Assembly (NCBI RefSeq): GCF_914768025.1
Contig: NZ_CAJZCE010000004.1
Location: 1-64,000 of the forward strand
Source: Snodgrassella gandavensis
Lineage (GTDB): Bacteria > Pseudomonadota > Gammaproteobacteria > Burkholderiales > Neisseriaceae
Length of the DNA: 64,000 nt
Direction: 5' to 3'
Below are positions 46,871 to 56,628 of the stretch, piece after piece (position 1 is the first letter of the stretch; each line of letters opens with the position of its first letter). The position numbers and the translations under genes are program-made. Below the pieces are notes generated by a model. The model saw nothing but the letters and a program-made list of their open reading frames with translations. It searched no databases and had not been told where the DNA came from.

Positions 46871-47278
46871 ATTCACATTGATGCACGTGATTCAGATATA
46901 ACTACACAGCTTAATAAACAAAAAATTACAGTAAAAAATCTCGAAAAAGACGGCCTCATTAATCTGGAATATCGCTTTACCAAACCGCTACAGATTGCAA
47001 ATGCTTCAGTTTCTGTTATTCGATATCTGGGCGATAGCGGTTCATACTTTTTTGCCGTAGCCAAAGGAGATATGGCCAGATTTGCTAAATCTATTGGAGC
47101 CAAACCCGTACCGGTTCAGTTAAAAGAGACTCTTTCCTGGGGCGATATAAACCAGTACTATCAACATACAACTGACGTAACTGCTGATAATCCCTATCCA
47201 GACACTATTCTTATCGGACGAGACAAAACTTCGAAACAGGGTGAATTTTATTTTGGCTGCTTACGATTTGATTATTAA
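46871..47278 (+). pseudogene. secreted-protein gene, C-terminal fragment
   Basis: An open frame of 135 codons starts right after the island edge (IHIDARDSDITTQLNKQKI) and ends CLRFDY. It has no start at its 5' end. Composition is host-like and direction matches the signal-peptide fragment at 43638. YLGDSGSYFFAVAKGDMARFAKSIG looks like a soluble periplasmic domain. An internal ATG at 47072 may allow a 68-codon remnant. No family recognised. Confidence 0.65.
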
Positions 47279-47561
47279 TCATTTAAAAAAACAAAACCGT
47301 AACAATAATATAACCTTTACAGCTAAACTTAACCATTCTCGATATCCCTTAACCACATTATTATCCGCATTGCAGATGATATTTTTTATAGACACTGCTG
47401 TATTAACCACAGCAGCAACAGCATCTTTTACCACAGACAGCGCTTGGAAAAAACAGTTTCACCTTTATATTAACCACCATAAACAGCAACCTATAACTTT
47501 AAACCAGTTTCTGATGGCTCATAATTGGCACACGCATGCAAACAGCCATACAGTAGTGTAG
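47241..47561 (+). CDS. hypothetical protein upstream of secA
   Basis: 106 codons from GTG 47241, or about 61 from ATG 47376, where MIFFIDTAVLTTAATASF looks signal-peptide-like. Varied third positions and a sensible composition (SAWKKQFHLYINHHKQQPIT) suggest real coding. It overlaps the end of the broken secreted-protein gene. It ends in TAG directly followed by the ATG of the next short ORF. Position just ahead of secA invites comparison with secretion-monitor leaders, but no sequence similarity to SecM is visible. Confidence 0.38.
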   Translation: MNFILAAYDLIINHLKKQNRNNNITFTAKLNHSRYPLTTLLSALQMIFFIDTAVLTTAATASFTTDSAWKKQFHLYINHHKQQPITLNQFLMAHNWHTHANSHTVV

Positions 47562-47651
47562 ATGCTTGTGTTAAAATTCCCCATTTCATGCTTACTTTTT
47601 ATTGCGCCTGCTGGTGCCGGACTATTGATTTATGTTGAAAAACTTAGCTAA
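47562..47651 (+). CDS. 29-aa leader ORF overlapping the secA start
   Basis: The ATG directly follows the previous stop (TAGATG). The peptide [20 protein letters not shown]... is hydrophobic and ends EKLS 20 bases inside secA in another frame. secA has no obvious Shine-Dalgarno of its own, so translation through this ORF could deliver ribosomes to the secA start. An arrest function is speculation; the IAPAGAG stretch is the only hint. Confidence 0.3.
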   Translation: MLVLKFPISCLLFIAPAGAGLLIYVEKLS

Positions 47652-50298
47652 AAAAATTCTCGGAAGCCGCAACGACCGGCTTCTGAAACAATATCGTAAA
47701 GAAGTATCCAAAATCAATGCCCTCGAACCAAAAATTCAGGCACTGAGTGATACCGAACTACAGGCTAAAACTGCTGAATTCAAACAACGTCTGGCTGATG
47801 GCGAAAAACTCGACAACCTGCTGGTAGAAGCCTTTGCCGTATGCCGTGAAGCCAGCCAGCGTATCCTTGGCATGCGCCACTTTGATGTTCAGCTCATCGG
47901 TGGCATGGTACTGCATCACGGCAAAATTGCGGAAATGCGTACCGGCGAAGGAAAAACACTAGTAGCTACCACTGCCGTCTATCTCAATGCATTGGCCGGC
48001 AGAGGCGTACATGTCGTTACCGTAAATGATTATCTGGCCGCACGCGACGCCAGCATCATGCGCCCGCTATACGAATTTCTGGGCATGACAGTTGGTATCA
48101 TCGTCAGCAACATGGATCATGAGGATAAACAAGCCGCTTATCAGGCCGATATCACCTACGGTACTAACAACGAATACGGCTTTGATTACCTGCGCGACAA
48201 CATGGTGCGCGACCTGAGTGAAAAAGTGCAGCGTGAACTGTCGTTTGCCGTAGTCGATGAAGTCGACTCCATCCTCATTGACGAAGCGCGTACCCCACTG
48301 ATTATTTCCGGCCAGGCCGACGATAACGTTACCCTGTATCAGGTAATGAACCAGATTCCGCCACAACTGATTGCACAGAAAAGCGAAGAAGGAGAGGGCG
48401 ATTACTGGGTAGACGAAAAAGCACGGCAGGTTGTCCTCAGCGATCAAGGGCATGAACACGCCGAACAGATTCTCAGCAGCATGGGGCTGTTACAGGAAGG
48501 CGATTCCCTGTATTCCGCCACCAACATCATGCTGATGCACCACCTGATGGCCGCATTGCGTGCCCATACCCTGTACCAGCGCGACCAGCATTACGTCGTA
48601 CAAAATGGCGAAGTAGTGATTGTGGACGAATTTACCGGCCGCCTGATGGCCGGCCGGCGCTGGTCTGATGGCCTGCATCAGGCAGTAGAGGCCAAAGAAG
48701 GCGTAGAAATCAACAAAGAAAACCAGACACTGGCTTCCATCACCTTCCAGAACTTCTTCCGTCTGTACGACAAACTGGCCGGCATGACTGGTACAGCCGA
48801 CACCGAAGCATTTGAATTCCAGAATATTTATGGTTTGGAAACCGTTATCATCCCGACAAACCGGCCGATGGTACGCAAAGACCTGAACGACCAGATTTAC
48901 CGCTCCAGCGAAGAAAAATACGAAGCTGTTGTAGCCGATATCAAAGAGCGCCATGCCAAAGGCCAGCCGATACTGGTAGGTACCACCAGCATCGAAAATT
49001 CCGAGCTAGTATCCGCCTTACTGAATAAAGAACATCTGCAACACAATGTTCTCAATGCCAAAGAACATGCACGTGAAGCCGACATCATTGCTCAGGCCGG
49101 CCGGCCGGGCATGATTACCGTCGCCACCAACATGGCCGGCCGTGGTACCGACATCGTACTTGGCGGCAACATCAAGCCACAGATAGATGCCATCAATGCC
49201 GATGACAGCCTCACTGAAGCAGCTAAAGCAAGCAAAATCGATACACTGCAACAACAATGGCAACGCGACCATGATGCCGTGATTGCTGCCGGCGGTTTAC
49301 ACATTATCGGCACCGAACGCCATGAAAGCCGCCGTATCGACAACCAGTTGCGTGGTCGTGCCGGCCGGCAGGGTGATGCCGGTTCCAGCCGCTTTTACCT
49401 GTCGTTTGAAGACCCATTACTGCGCCTGTTTGCCCTTGACCGTGCCACCGCTATTCTCAACCGTCTGGCTCCCGAACGCGGCGTAGCCATAGAAGCCGGT
49501 ATGCTTAATCGCCAGATTGAAGGCGCGCAGCGCAAAGTGGAAAACCGCAACTTCGACATGCGCAAACAGGTACTTGAATACGACGACGTAGCCAACGACC
49601 AGCGTAAAGTGATTTATCACCAGCGTGCCGATATTCTGGCCAGCAACGACATCGATGGCCTGATGCAGGAAATTCGCCATGATGCCATCGTTGATACCGT
49701 AGACAGCTTTATCCCGCCAGACAGCATGGAAGAGCAGTGGGATATTTCCGGCCTCGAACAAAAACTGGCTGCCGATTACCACATCGACGTTTCCATCAGC
49801 GACTGGCTCAAAGACGATAACAGCCTCGACAACGAAAGTATTTGTAAACGTCTGCTCGACATCGTCGAAAAAGATTACGCCTACAAAGTCGAGCTGGTTG
49901 GCATCGATACCATGCGCAGATTTGAACGCGATATCATGCTGCAAATCATTGATAGCCGCTGGCGTGAACATCTGGCTGATATGGATTACCTGCGTCAGGG
50001 GATTCACCTGCGCGGCTATGCCCAGAAAAATCCGAAACAAGAATACAAACGCGAAGCATTTGAAATGTTTCAGACCATGTGGAGCAACATCCGCAATAGC
50101 GTTGCCTCACTGCTGATTTCCGTGCAGTTTGAACAGGCGCAGGCTGAAGAACAGCCAGAAATCCCTGCTGCTGCCAGAATCGAAGATGAAGATTTTAGCC
50201 CCAAAGCTATGGAAGCTCGTGGCATCATCGTACGCCGCCACGACCCCTGTCCATGTGGCAGCGGCCTGAAATACAAATTGTGTCACGGCCGCCTGTAA
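47632..50298 (+). CDS. secA: preprotein translocase ATPase SecA
   Basis: 888 aa. Walker A MRTGEGKT (102-109), [17 protein letters not shown] (Walker B), [33 protein letters not shown] and the C-terminal zinc motif [14 protein letters not shown] that binds SecB. Full-length and well conserved. It drives proteins through SecYEG. The operon context is dciA - (secreted-protein gene) - secA, now disrupted by an island, so secA must use a promoter in the island or in the 350 bases before it. Confidence 0.97.
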   Translation: MLKNLAKKILGSRNDRLLKQYRKEVSKINALEPKIQALSDTELQAKTAEFKQRLADGEKLDNLLVEAFAVCREASQRILGMRHFDVQLIGGMVLHHGKIAEMRTGEGKTLVATTAVYLNALAGRGVHVVTVNDYLAARDASIMRPLYEFLGMTVGIIVSNMDHEDKQAAYQADITYGTNNEYGFDYLRDNMVRDLSEKVQRELSFAVVDEVDSILIDEARTPLIISGQADDNVTLYQVMNQIPPQLIAQKSEEGEGDYWVDEKARQVVLSDQGHEHAEQILSSMGLLQEGDSLYSATNIMLMHHLMAALRAHTLYQRDQHYVVQNGEVVIVDEFTGRLMAGRRWSDGLHQAVEAKEGVEINKENQTLASITFQNFFRLYDKLAGMTGTADTEAFEFQNIYGLETVIIPTNRPMVRKDLNDQIYRSSEEKYEAVVADIKERHAKGQPILVGTTSIENSELVSALLNKEHLQHNVLNAKEHAREADIIAQAGRPGMITVATNMAGRGTDIVLGGNIKPQIDAINADDSLTEAAKASKIDTLQQQWQRDHDAVIAAGGLHIIGTERHESRRIDNQLRGRAGRQGDAGSSRFYLSFEDPLLRLFALDRATAILNRLAPERGVAIEAGMLNRQIEGAQRKVENRNFDMRKQVLEYDDVANDQRKVIYHQRADILASNDIDGLMQEIRHDAIVDTVDSFIPPDSMEEQWDISGLEQKLAADYHIDVSISDWLKDDNSLDNESICKRLLDIVEKDYAYKVELVGIDTMRRFERDIMLQIIDSRWREHLADMDYLRQGIHLRGYAQKNPKQEYKREAFEMFQTMWSNIRNSVASLLISVQFEQAQAEEQPEIPAAARIEDEDFSPKAMEARGIIVRRHDPCPCGSGLKYKLCHGRL

Positions 50299-50316
50299 TT
50301 CTGGTTAAATCGAAAT

Positions 50317-50360
50317 AAATCAACAGGTTGTCATCAGAATGGCAGCCTGTTGATTTATTT
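50317..50360 (+). terminator. secA terminator
   Basis: AAATCAACAGG and CCTGTTGATTT form an 11-bp perfect stem with an 18-base loop, followed by ATTTG. It starts 19 bases after the stop. Confidence 0.8.
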
Positions 50361-50565
50361 GTACCAGCCGCAGACAAAACACACAAATCAGCCTGCATTT
50401 ATTAAAGTGAATACTCTAAACCCCATTGAACAGCGCATCAAATTGTCTTAAAATTCACACCTTACGCCAGAGGCCAGAGTATAAACTGCCCCAAAACGGC
50501 AACAGACAACTGGCGTGTTTTCGGTTTACGCTAATAATACCGCTTTCCTTAACCATGGATAATTA

Positions 50566-51342
50566 ATGGCAGCCTACAACACACAAAAAGTCCTGTCCGT
50601 ACACCACTGGACAGATGCATACTTCACATTCACCTGCACCCGTGACGAATCATTACGCTTTCAGAATGGCCAGTTTGTCATGATTGGCCTGATGGTAGAT
50701 GGCAAGCCACTGATGCGTGCCTACAGTATCGCCAGTGCCAACTGGGAAGAAGAGCTGGCTTTTTTCAGTATCAAAGTACAGAACGGCCCATTAACCAGTC
50801 GCTTGCAGCATCTACAAGTAGGCGATGAAGTTCTCGTGAGCAAAAAGCCCACCGGCACCCTGATTGCCGGCGACCTCAATCCCGGCAAAAACCTGTATCT
50901 GCTGTCTACCGGTACCGGTTTAGCACCATTTCTCAGCGTTACCAAAGACCCCGATATCTACGAACAGTTTGAAAAAATCATCCTGATTCACGGCGTACGC
51001 TACAAAAAAGATTTGGCTTATTACGACCATTTCACCACCGAATTACCCAATCACGAATATCTGGGTGAAATGGTGCGCGAAAAACTGATTTACTATCCCG
51101 TGGTTTCCAGAGAAGACTACATTCATCACGGACGCCTGACTGATTTAATGAAATCCGGTAAACTCTTTACCGACATTGGCCTGCCACCGATTAATCCGGC
51201 AGACGACCGCGCCATGATTTGTGGTAGTCCGGAAATGCTCAAGGATACCTGTGAAACCCTTAACAGCTTTGGTTTAACCATCTCCCCGAAAATGGGGCAG
51301 CGTGGCGACTACGTTATCGAACGCGCTTTCGTTGACCAATAA
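50566..51342 (+). CDS. fpr: ferredoxin--NADP reductase (paralog 2)
   Basis: 258 aa. FAD motif RAYSIAS at 53-59, NADP motif STGTGLAPFLSV and ICGSPEML, and the typical bacterial Fpr tail VIERAFVDQ. This is the more canonical of the two Fpr copies and probably the housekeeping enzyme supplying reduced ferredoxin/flavodoxin or oxidising it under stress. Monocistronic with its own terminator. Confidence 0.94.
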   Translation: MAAYNTQKVLSVHHWTDAYFTFTCTRDESLRFQNGQFVMIGLMVDGKPLMRAYSIASANWEEELAFFSIKVQNGPLTSRLQHLQVGDEVLVSKKPTGTLIAGDLNPGKNLYLLSTGTGLAPFLSVTKDPDIYEQFEKIILIHGVRYKKDLAYYDHFTTELPNHEYLGEMVREKLIYYPVVSREDYIHHGRLTDLMKSGKLFTDIGLPPINPADDRAMICGSPEMLKDTCETLNSFGLTISPKMGQRGDYVIERAFVDQ

Positions 51343-51359
51343 AGCTTAAATGCATATTC

Positions 51360-51397
51360 ACAGGCAGTCATTGTTATCCAATGTGCTGCCTGTTTTG
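51360..51397 (+). terminator. fpr terminator
   Basis: ACAGGCAG and CTGCCTGT arms with an 18-base loop, followed by TTTTG. Confidence 0.8.
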
Positions 51398-51452
51398 TAC
51401 CTGCTGGCAGCCACAACCGCCCATTACCTTACTTTCACCCTAAGAACCACCC

Positions 51453-52370
51453 ATGCAAAATTTAATTCCCCTGCTAATCATCCTCATTCCCCTGCTGGCA
51501 GGATTTTGCATACCCGTACCAGCGCGTGCCATCAACTGGCTTAACCGTGGCCTGACATGGCTGGTATATCTGATTTTATTCCTGATTGGCCTGTCGCTGG
51601 CACAAATCCCCAACCTTAGCGCACAGTTGACTAACATCAGCCTTACCGTAGGCATATTGTTTCTGTGCCTGATAGCCACCAATCTGCTGGTATTCATCTG
51701 GTTCGACCGCCGCTATCCATGGCGCCTAAACCGGCAACAATCAGCCGGCCAGTGCGGCGACATCAGCATTATAGGCAGCCTCAAACAGGTTGGTAGCCTG
51801 CTCGTTGGGCTGATAGCCGGTAACTACTTATCTTTTAGCTGGTTAGGCGACCCACAGGCTGCCGTCAACAAGGCACTGATAATACTGCTGTTATTGGTAG
51901 GCATGCAGCTACGCAGCAGCGGCATCACCCTGCAACAGGTATTTCTCAACCGCCGCGGCGTCATCAGTGCCGGATTATTCACACTGGCCAGTCTGCTCGG
52001 CGGCCTGATATTTGCCCTGATTATGCCTGACGTATCCATTAGCAAAGGGCTGGCGCTCAGCAGCGGCTATGGCTGGTATTCACTTTCCAGCATCATCATG
52101 ACTAAGGCCTATGGCGCAGTCTGGGGCAGTATCGCCTTATTCAACGACTTGGCACGCGAATTCTTTGCCCTCATCTTTATCCCCATACTGATGCGCCGCT
52201 ATCCCACCACCGCCGTTAGCATTGGTGGTGCCACCAGCCTAGATTTCACCCTGCCGGCCATTCAGGCTTCCGGTGGCATTAGTGCTGTTCCTTTGGCCAT
52301 CAGCTTTGGCTTTATTGTTAATATTACCGCGCCAATATTGATGGTGGTTTTCTCATCATTGCCGTTTTAG
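51453..52370 (+). CDS. lysO: LysO-type (YbjE) lysine exporter family protein
   Basis: 305 aa, about eight membrane segments. The core KQVGSLLVGLIAGNYL, LLLLVGMQLRSSG, SISKGLALSSGYGWYSLSSIIM, NDLAREFFALIFIPIL and GGATSLDFTLPAIQASGG is diagnostic of the DUF340/LysO family. In E. coli the protein exports lysine. No lysine riboswitch is seen in the short leader. Confidence 0.9.
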   Translation: MQNLIPLLIILIPLLAGFCIPVPARAINWLNRGLTWLVYLILFLIGLSLAQIPNLSAQLTNISLTVGILFLCLIATNLLVFIWFDRRYPWRLNRQQSAGQCGDISIIGSLKQVGSLLVGLIAGNYLSFSWLGDPQAAVNKALIILLLLVGMQLRSSGITLQQVFLNRRGVISAGLFTLASLLGGLIFALIMPDVSISKGLALSSGYGWYSLSSIIMTKAYGAVWGSIALFNDLAREFFALIFIPILMRRYPTTAVSIGGATSLDFTLPAIQASGGISAVPLAISFGFIVNITAPILMVVFSSLPF

Positions 52371-52559
52371 TAACAGATTATACATTTAAAACATTTACGA
52401 AAGCCCAAATGCCTGTCAGCGATAGCGCTTATTACGGGCATAATCACCGAATCATCTCGTAACTTGGGTTGGTAATAATAAGCACAGCAGGCTTAAACCA
52501 ATACTAGAACAACTCATTGCAATCATAATTAGAATAACTTCCCTGTAGTTCCTGTACCC

Positions 52560-52914
52560 AAGCTTTACGAGCCTTGGCGGGCACTAGAGCTTTTTTATGA
52601 TTTCCTTCTGTAGCTGAGATTTCAAACTCAGCTCGGCAACCGTCTGTTAAAGCTTACGATTTTCAGCATCCAGTTCCTTTAGGCAGTTGATATCAGACAT
52701 TTGCATACCGTCGTATTTTTCCCACCATTTGTAAAAGCCCAATTGCCTACGCCCTGTTTCAAGCACAGCTCTTTAACCAGAATACCGGCTTTTGCTCCTT
52801 TTAATATAGATACAATTTACTGCTCAATCATTTTTTCATATTTAAATCCTCTTTGGGTTAATTAAGAGAATATTTTACCTTTGCGTTGTGCTGTATTTAG
52901 GGAGCAGTTACATT
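52560..52914 (-). mobile_element. IS3-family remnant, second copy
   Basis: On the minus strand MIEQ, a stop, IVSILKGAKAGILVKELCLK and GVGNW continue with frameshifts to KYDGMQMSDIN and LKELDAENRKL: a decayed IS3 OrfA. The last 75 bases align with the remnant at 710-784 (shared ATCCTCT.TGGGTTAAT.AAGAGAAT blocks, ending in GTTACAT). It has more mutations than the first copy. The 190 bases before it (52371-52559) hold no gene. Confidence 0.7.
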
Positions 52915-53664
52915 TAAATAATTAAAAATAAAAACATATTCTAATTTATAACCCACAAAGTCAAATTTATACGTTTAAGCGAATGCGTAACAGACAGAAG
53001 GCATAGCAGCCGGCTACAACGCGCATATAAATAACAGACCATTACTACACACAGAAACGCAATAAATTATGCTATTAGTATATATACTGATACCACTGTT
53101 GATGTCATATCAAAAAAGTACCATAACCAAACAACAGCTCCGCATAAAACACAGTTTCGACAATCACCCATGTAACAACCGTAATTATTTAATTTTAAAT
53201 TAATGACTGTTGCTGATATTTTTTTTATAAAATAGCCATCTGTCAGCAATTATTAATATAATAAAAAAATTTACAGTAAAAGAATTGCGCAACATGCGCC
53301 ACATTTATTAGAATTAAATTATTTTGTTTATTTATAATCATAATTAACAATAAAGGATGCCCTGAAATCAACCATTTGCTGTATCTAATTGTTGTTGTCT
53401 ACAAGCAGTACCGTATTTCATTAAGCCCGTTTTAATTAGTACACACCTGTGTATATATTGGTAATTAATAAATTACTGATTTTTTAAAGAATCAAATAAG
53501 CACAGCTTCGCCGATTTGTTTTAATTCAACTAAACAAAGTTTTTTTATTGGCGATAAATGTTGTTAAGAGTAAATTAAAGACATAAAGTTCTAAAAAACT
53601 TTATTCGGCTGCAAACAAATTAAAACTATATATTCTCGAAAATAGACAAAGAAAGAAAACCTTT
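52915..53664. promoter_or_regulatory. AT-rich leader of the transporter-amidohydrolase operon, with two palindromes
   Basis: 750 bases without a credible gene. TACACA-CC-TGTGTA at 53440-53453 and GTAATT-AATA-AATTAC at 53461-53476 are two neighbouring perfect inverted repeats about 200 bases before the transporter start. They could be operators or a cap on transcription from the left. No regulator gene is adjacent. Confidence 0.4.
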
Positions 53665-54933
53665 ATGTTTATGTGGTATCGGGCAGTATCAGGAAATGAG
53701 AGAAAAACCTTTTGGGCATGCTTTGGTGGCTGGGCACTAGACGCTCTGGAAAGTCAAATGTTTGGTTTAGTTGTTCCATCGCTGATTGCCTATTTTGCCA
53801 TTAGCAGAGGAGAGGCCGGATTATTCAGCAGTGCCACACTGGTCACGTCGGCCTTGGGCGGCTGGTTTGCCGGAGCCCTTTCAGACCGGTATGGACGCGT
53901 CAAAACATTGCAAATCATGATTGTATGGTTTGCATTTTTTACATTTCTGGCAGCATTTGTAACCGATTACTACTGGCTGCTGGCTTTAAAAGCCTTGCAG
54001 GGATTTGGTATTGGCGGCGAATGGGCGGCCGGTGCCGTACTTATGGCCGAAACCATTACCAGCCAGTATCGCGGTAAAGTTATGGCGATAGTACAAAGTG
54101 CCTGGGCAGTAGGGTGGGGATTGGCAGTCATACTGTTTTCAGTAACCTTCAGTCTGGCACCAGAAAATATAGCTTGGCGCATCATGTTTGCCGTAGGCTT
54201 ACTGCCGTCATTACTGATTTTCTATGTACGCCGGCATGTACAGGAACCAGTAAAACAAGGTACAGTAATACAGAAAAACGAAGACAGGCAATCCATAGCC
54301 AGCGCACTGTTCGGCATTTTTTCACCTTCATTGATTCGCACTACCATACTCGGTGGTTTATTGGGTCTTGGCGCTCATGGCGGCTATCACGCCATCATGT
54401 CGTGGCTGCCTACCTACCTCAAAGAAGAACGCCACCTTTCCGTGCTTAATTCCAGTGCTTATCTGGCGGTAATTATTTTTGCTTTCTGGTGTGGCTGTAT
54501 GGCCAGCTCAATCCTGCTTGATAAAATTGGCAGACGTTTTAATGTTGCCTTGTTTGCCATCTGCTGCGTCATCACCGTACGCATTTACCTGTTTGTTCCC
54601 TTAACCAATACCCAGATGCTGTTCCTTGGCTTTCCGCTGGGTTTTTTTGCTGCCGGCATCCCCTCCAGTCTGGGCGCCTTGTTTAATGAGCTCTACCCAC
54701 AGCAGTATCGTGGTGCCGGAGTAGGTTTCTGTTACAACTTTGGCCGTATTCTGTCCTCAGTATTTCCGTTCCTTGTGGGGCACATGAGCGCATCAATGTC
54801 TCTGGGGTCAGCTATTGGTATCGACGCCAGTTGGGCTTACTCAATAGTAGTGATTAGCGTCTTGCTGCTACCCGAAACCAAAGGGCGCGATTTAAAACAG
54901 ATTAATCCGGATGGGCAGATTTCTGAGAAATAA
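53665..54933 (+). CDS. MFS transporter, organic-acid:H+ symporter type
   Basis: 422 aa, 12 membrane segments. GGWALDALESQMFGLVVP (first helix Asp), GALSDRYGRVKTL (motif A), GFGIGGEWAAGAVLMAE and LPETKGRDL place it with aromatic-acid/sialic-acid-type symporters (AAHS-like). It precedes a TIM-barrel amidohydrolase by 22 bases, so the imported acid is probably the substrate of that enzyme. Start could also be ATG 53671. Confidence 0.86.
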   Translation: MFMWYRAVSGNERKTFWACFGGWALDALESQMFGLVVPSLIAYFAISRGEAGLFSSATLVTSALGGWFAGALSDRYGRVKTLQIMIVWFAFFTFLAAFVTDYYWLLALKALQGFGIGGEWAAGAVLMAETITSQYRGKVMAIVQSAWAVGWGLAVILFSVTFSLAPENIAWRIMFAVGLLPSLLIFYVRRHVQEPVKQGTVIQKNEDRQSIASALFGIFSPSLIRTTILGGLLGLGAHGGYHAIMSWLPTYLKEERHLSVLNSSAYLAVIIFAFWCGCMASSILLDKIGRRFNVALFAICCVITVRIYLFVPLTNTQMLFLGFPLGFFAAGIPSSLGALFNELYPQQYRGAGVGFCYNFGRILSSVFPFLVGHMSASMSLGSAIGIDASWAYSIVVISVLLLPETKGRDLKQINPDGQISEK

Positions 54934-54955
54934 AAAAATAGAAAAGAGAAATAAA

Positions 54956-55780
54956 ATGAATCAAGTGATAACTGGCAGAATAGACAGCCATGCACATGTG
55001 TTTAATCTGGCTTTGCCAATGGTAGCCAGCCGGCGCTATACTCCGGCACAAAGTGCGCCACTGGAAAACTATCTGGTTCATCTGCACGGCCTTGGCTGCA
55101 CGCACGGCGTACTGATTCAGCCGAGCTTTCTGGGTTGTGATAACAGCTTTATGCTACAAGCCATCGCACAGGCCGCGCCCCGTCTTAGAGGCGTAGCCTG
55201 CGTCGACCCCACAATCACCTTGCCTGAGCTACAGGCAATGGATAGGGCAGGTATCGTCGGTATACGCCTGAATGTTATAGACGGCATCCAGCCCCAGCTC
55301 CAATCCGCTCCGTGGCAAAACCTGCTCGACAAAATCAAAACTCTTAACTGGCATGTGGAACTACATTGCCGCAGTAACAAACTGGACGCCATGATTACCA
55401 CCTTGCTCAAACACCAAATCCGCGTAGTAGTCGACCACTTCGGCCGGTCAGCGGAGGGAGTACCCGCTCGTGATAACGGTTTTCAGCGGCTACTACAATG
55501 GGGGCATAGCGGAATGGTGTGGTGCAAACTTTCCGCGGTATACCGCATTAGTGCTGCCGCGGCCGACGGGCATAAATTTTTTGCCGCCGCCATCCCCTTA
55601 TTACTGGAAAATTTCGGCAGCCACCGCCTGATGTGGGGCAGCGACTGGCCGCATACCCAGTACGAACAACAAATCAACCCCGAGTATCTGGCTACCCAAC
55701 TGAATATGCTGTTACAGGATAAACAACTGGCATCAGCCTTATTGTGGGATACACCAGCAAAACTGTTCAGATTTATCTAA
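54956..55780 (+). CDS. TIM-barrel amidohydrolase (2-pyrone-4,6-dicarboxylate lactonase-like)
   Basis: 274 aa from ATG 54956 (AAAGAGAAATAAA upstream). DSHAHVF (metal motif), VELHCRSNK, VVDHFGRS and LMWGSDWPHTQY match the PF04909 amidohydrolase group that includes LigI-type lactonases and dicarboxylate hydrolases. Cytoplasmic. Cotranscribed with the symporter. The exact substrate is unknown, but a cyclic or lactone carboxylic acid, possibly plant- or pollen-derived, would fit. Confidence 0.83.
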   Translation: MNQVITGRIDSHAHVFNLALPMVASRRYTPAQSAPLENYLVHLHGLGCTHGVLIQPSFLGCDNSFMLQAIAQAAPRLRGVACVDPTITLPELQAMDRAGIVGIRLNVIDGIQPQLQSAPWQNLLDKIKTLNWHVELHCRSNKLDAMITTLLKHQIRVVVDHFGRSAEGVPARDNGFQRLLQWGHSGMVWCKLSAVYRISAAAADGHKFFAAAIPLLLENFGSHRLMWGSDWPHTQYEQQINPEYLATQLNMLLQDKQLASALLWDTPAKLFRFI

Positions 55781-56628
55781 AATATTGCTTAGTAGAAGTA
55801 CGGACAACATTGCCTGACAGTGATTACAAAACATATCGCCATTGTGAATCTGCACCATAGGGTAAGCTGAATAGCTAAAGCCGGCAGCCAACTTGCCGGC
55901 ACTGCAAACCATATCCTGAAAACTATCGCGCACAAGCAAATACCAGTACCGGGGTAGATAAGCAAACTGCTAATAGCTGGAAATTAATAGCCAAAAATTT
56001 AGCGTTCAGAATCCGCACGCCATGGCACACAAAATATCGCATTATCATAAAAAGTTAGCAGCAATATAGCCAAGCAAAGCAAAAAGAGTGATATCAACAA
56101 GCTAGCCTGTAAATTTGCAGCTTCGAATACCGCAAACCTGCCTGTGCAATGCATCGCATAAAGGCTTTGCCATCCACCGCCAATAATTAGCTCCGCTTTC
56201 TTAAACGCCACAGCTAAAGCACATCTGAATAATGCCCACCGGCAACAATACCAGCCGCTTAAAAGAAATGCACACACAAGAGTTTGCCATTAACCCAAGA
56301 GCCAGCAGTTTAGATTCAATAACAAACAGCTATTAACAACAGCCTCAAAAGCAGCAAAACCGGCTGCCCAGCAGCGCCGATGATGACAAACTGCCTGATT
56401 ATTCCAAGCGTACACCAAAACAAACCCACAAACCGCCTTGCCGGCGGTTTATTGATTGAGATGAACAACGCAGCCAGTTGCAAGTCGCAACCAAATTTCT
56501 GATTTCAGGGATTTGAGTTCCACTGATACACTATACGATTTTGTCAACTACAAGTGCTATATCACTTAAGCGTGCAATTATACAAAGGCACACAGTAAAA
56601 AATTTTGTCTTTGATTGCTCTTTAAAAT
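55781..56628. other. 848-base region with no firm gene
   Basis: A minus-strand frame at 55999-56277 (GTG start, 92 codons) encodes a peptide with one strong membrane segment (ASLLISLFLLCLAILLLTFY) and many Cys/Trp residues. It may be a remnant or chance. A hairpin AACCGCC / GGCGGTT with T-rich flanks is at 56431-56449. Nothing else recognised. Confidence 0.3.

Noticed and set aside
49417-50040. 207-codon antisense ORF inside secA
   Set aside because: Shadow frame caused by codon bias in secA.
53067-53249. 60-codon minus-strand ORF upstream of the transporter
   Set aside because: It lies in AT-rich intergenic DNA with no ribosome site and no recognisable family.
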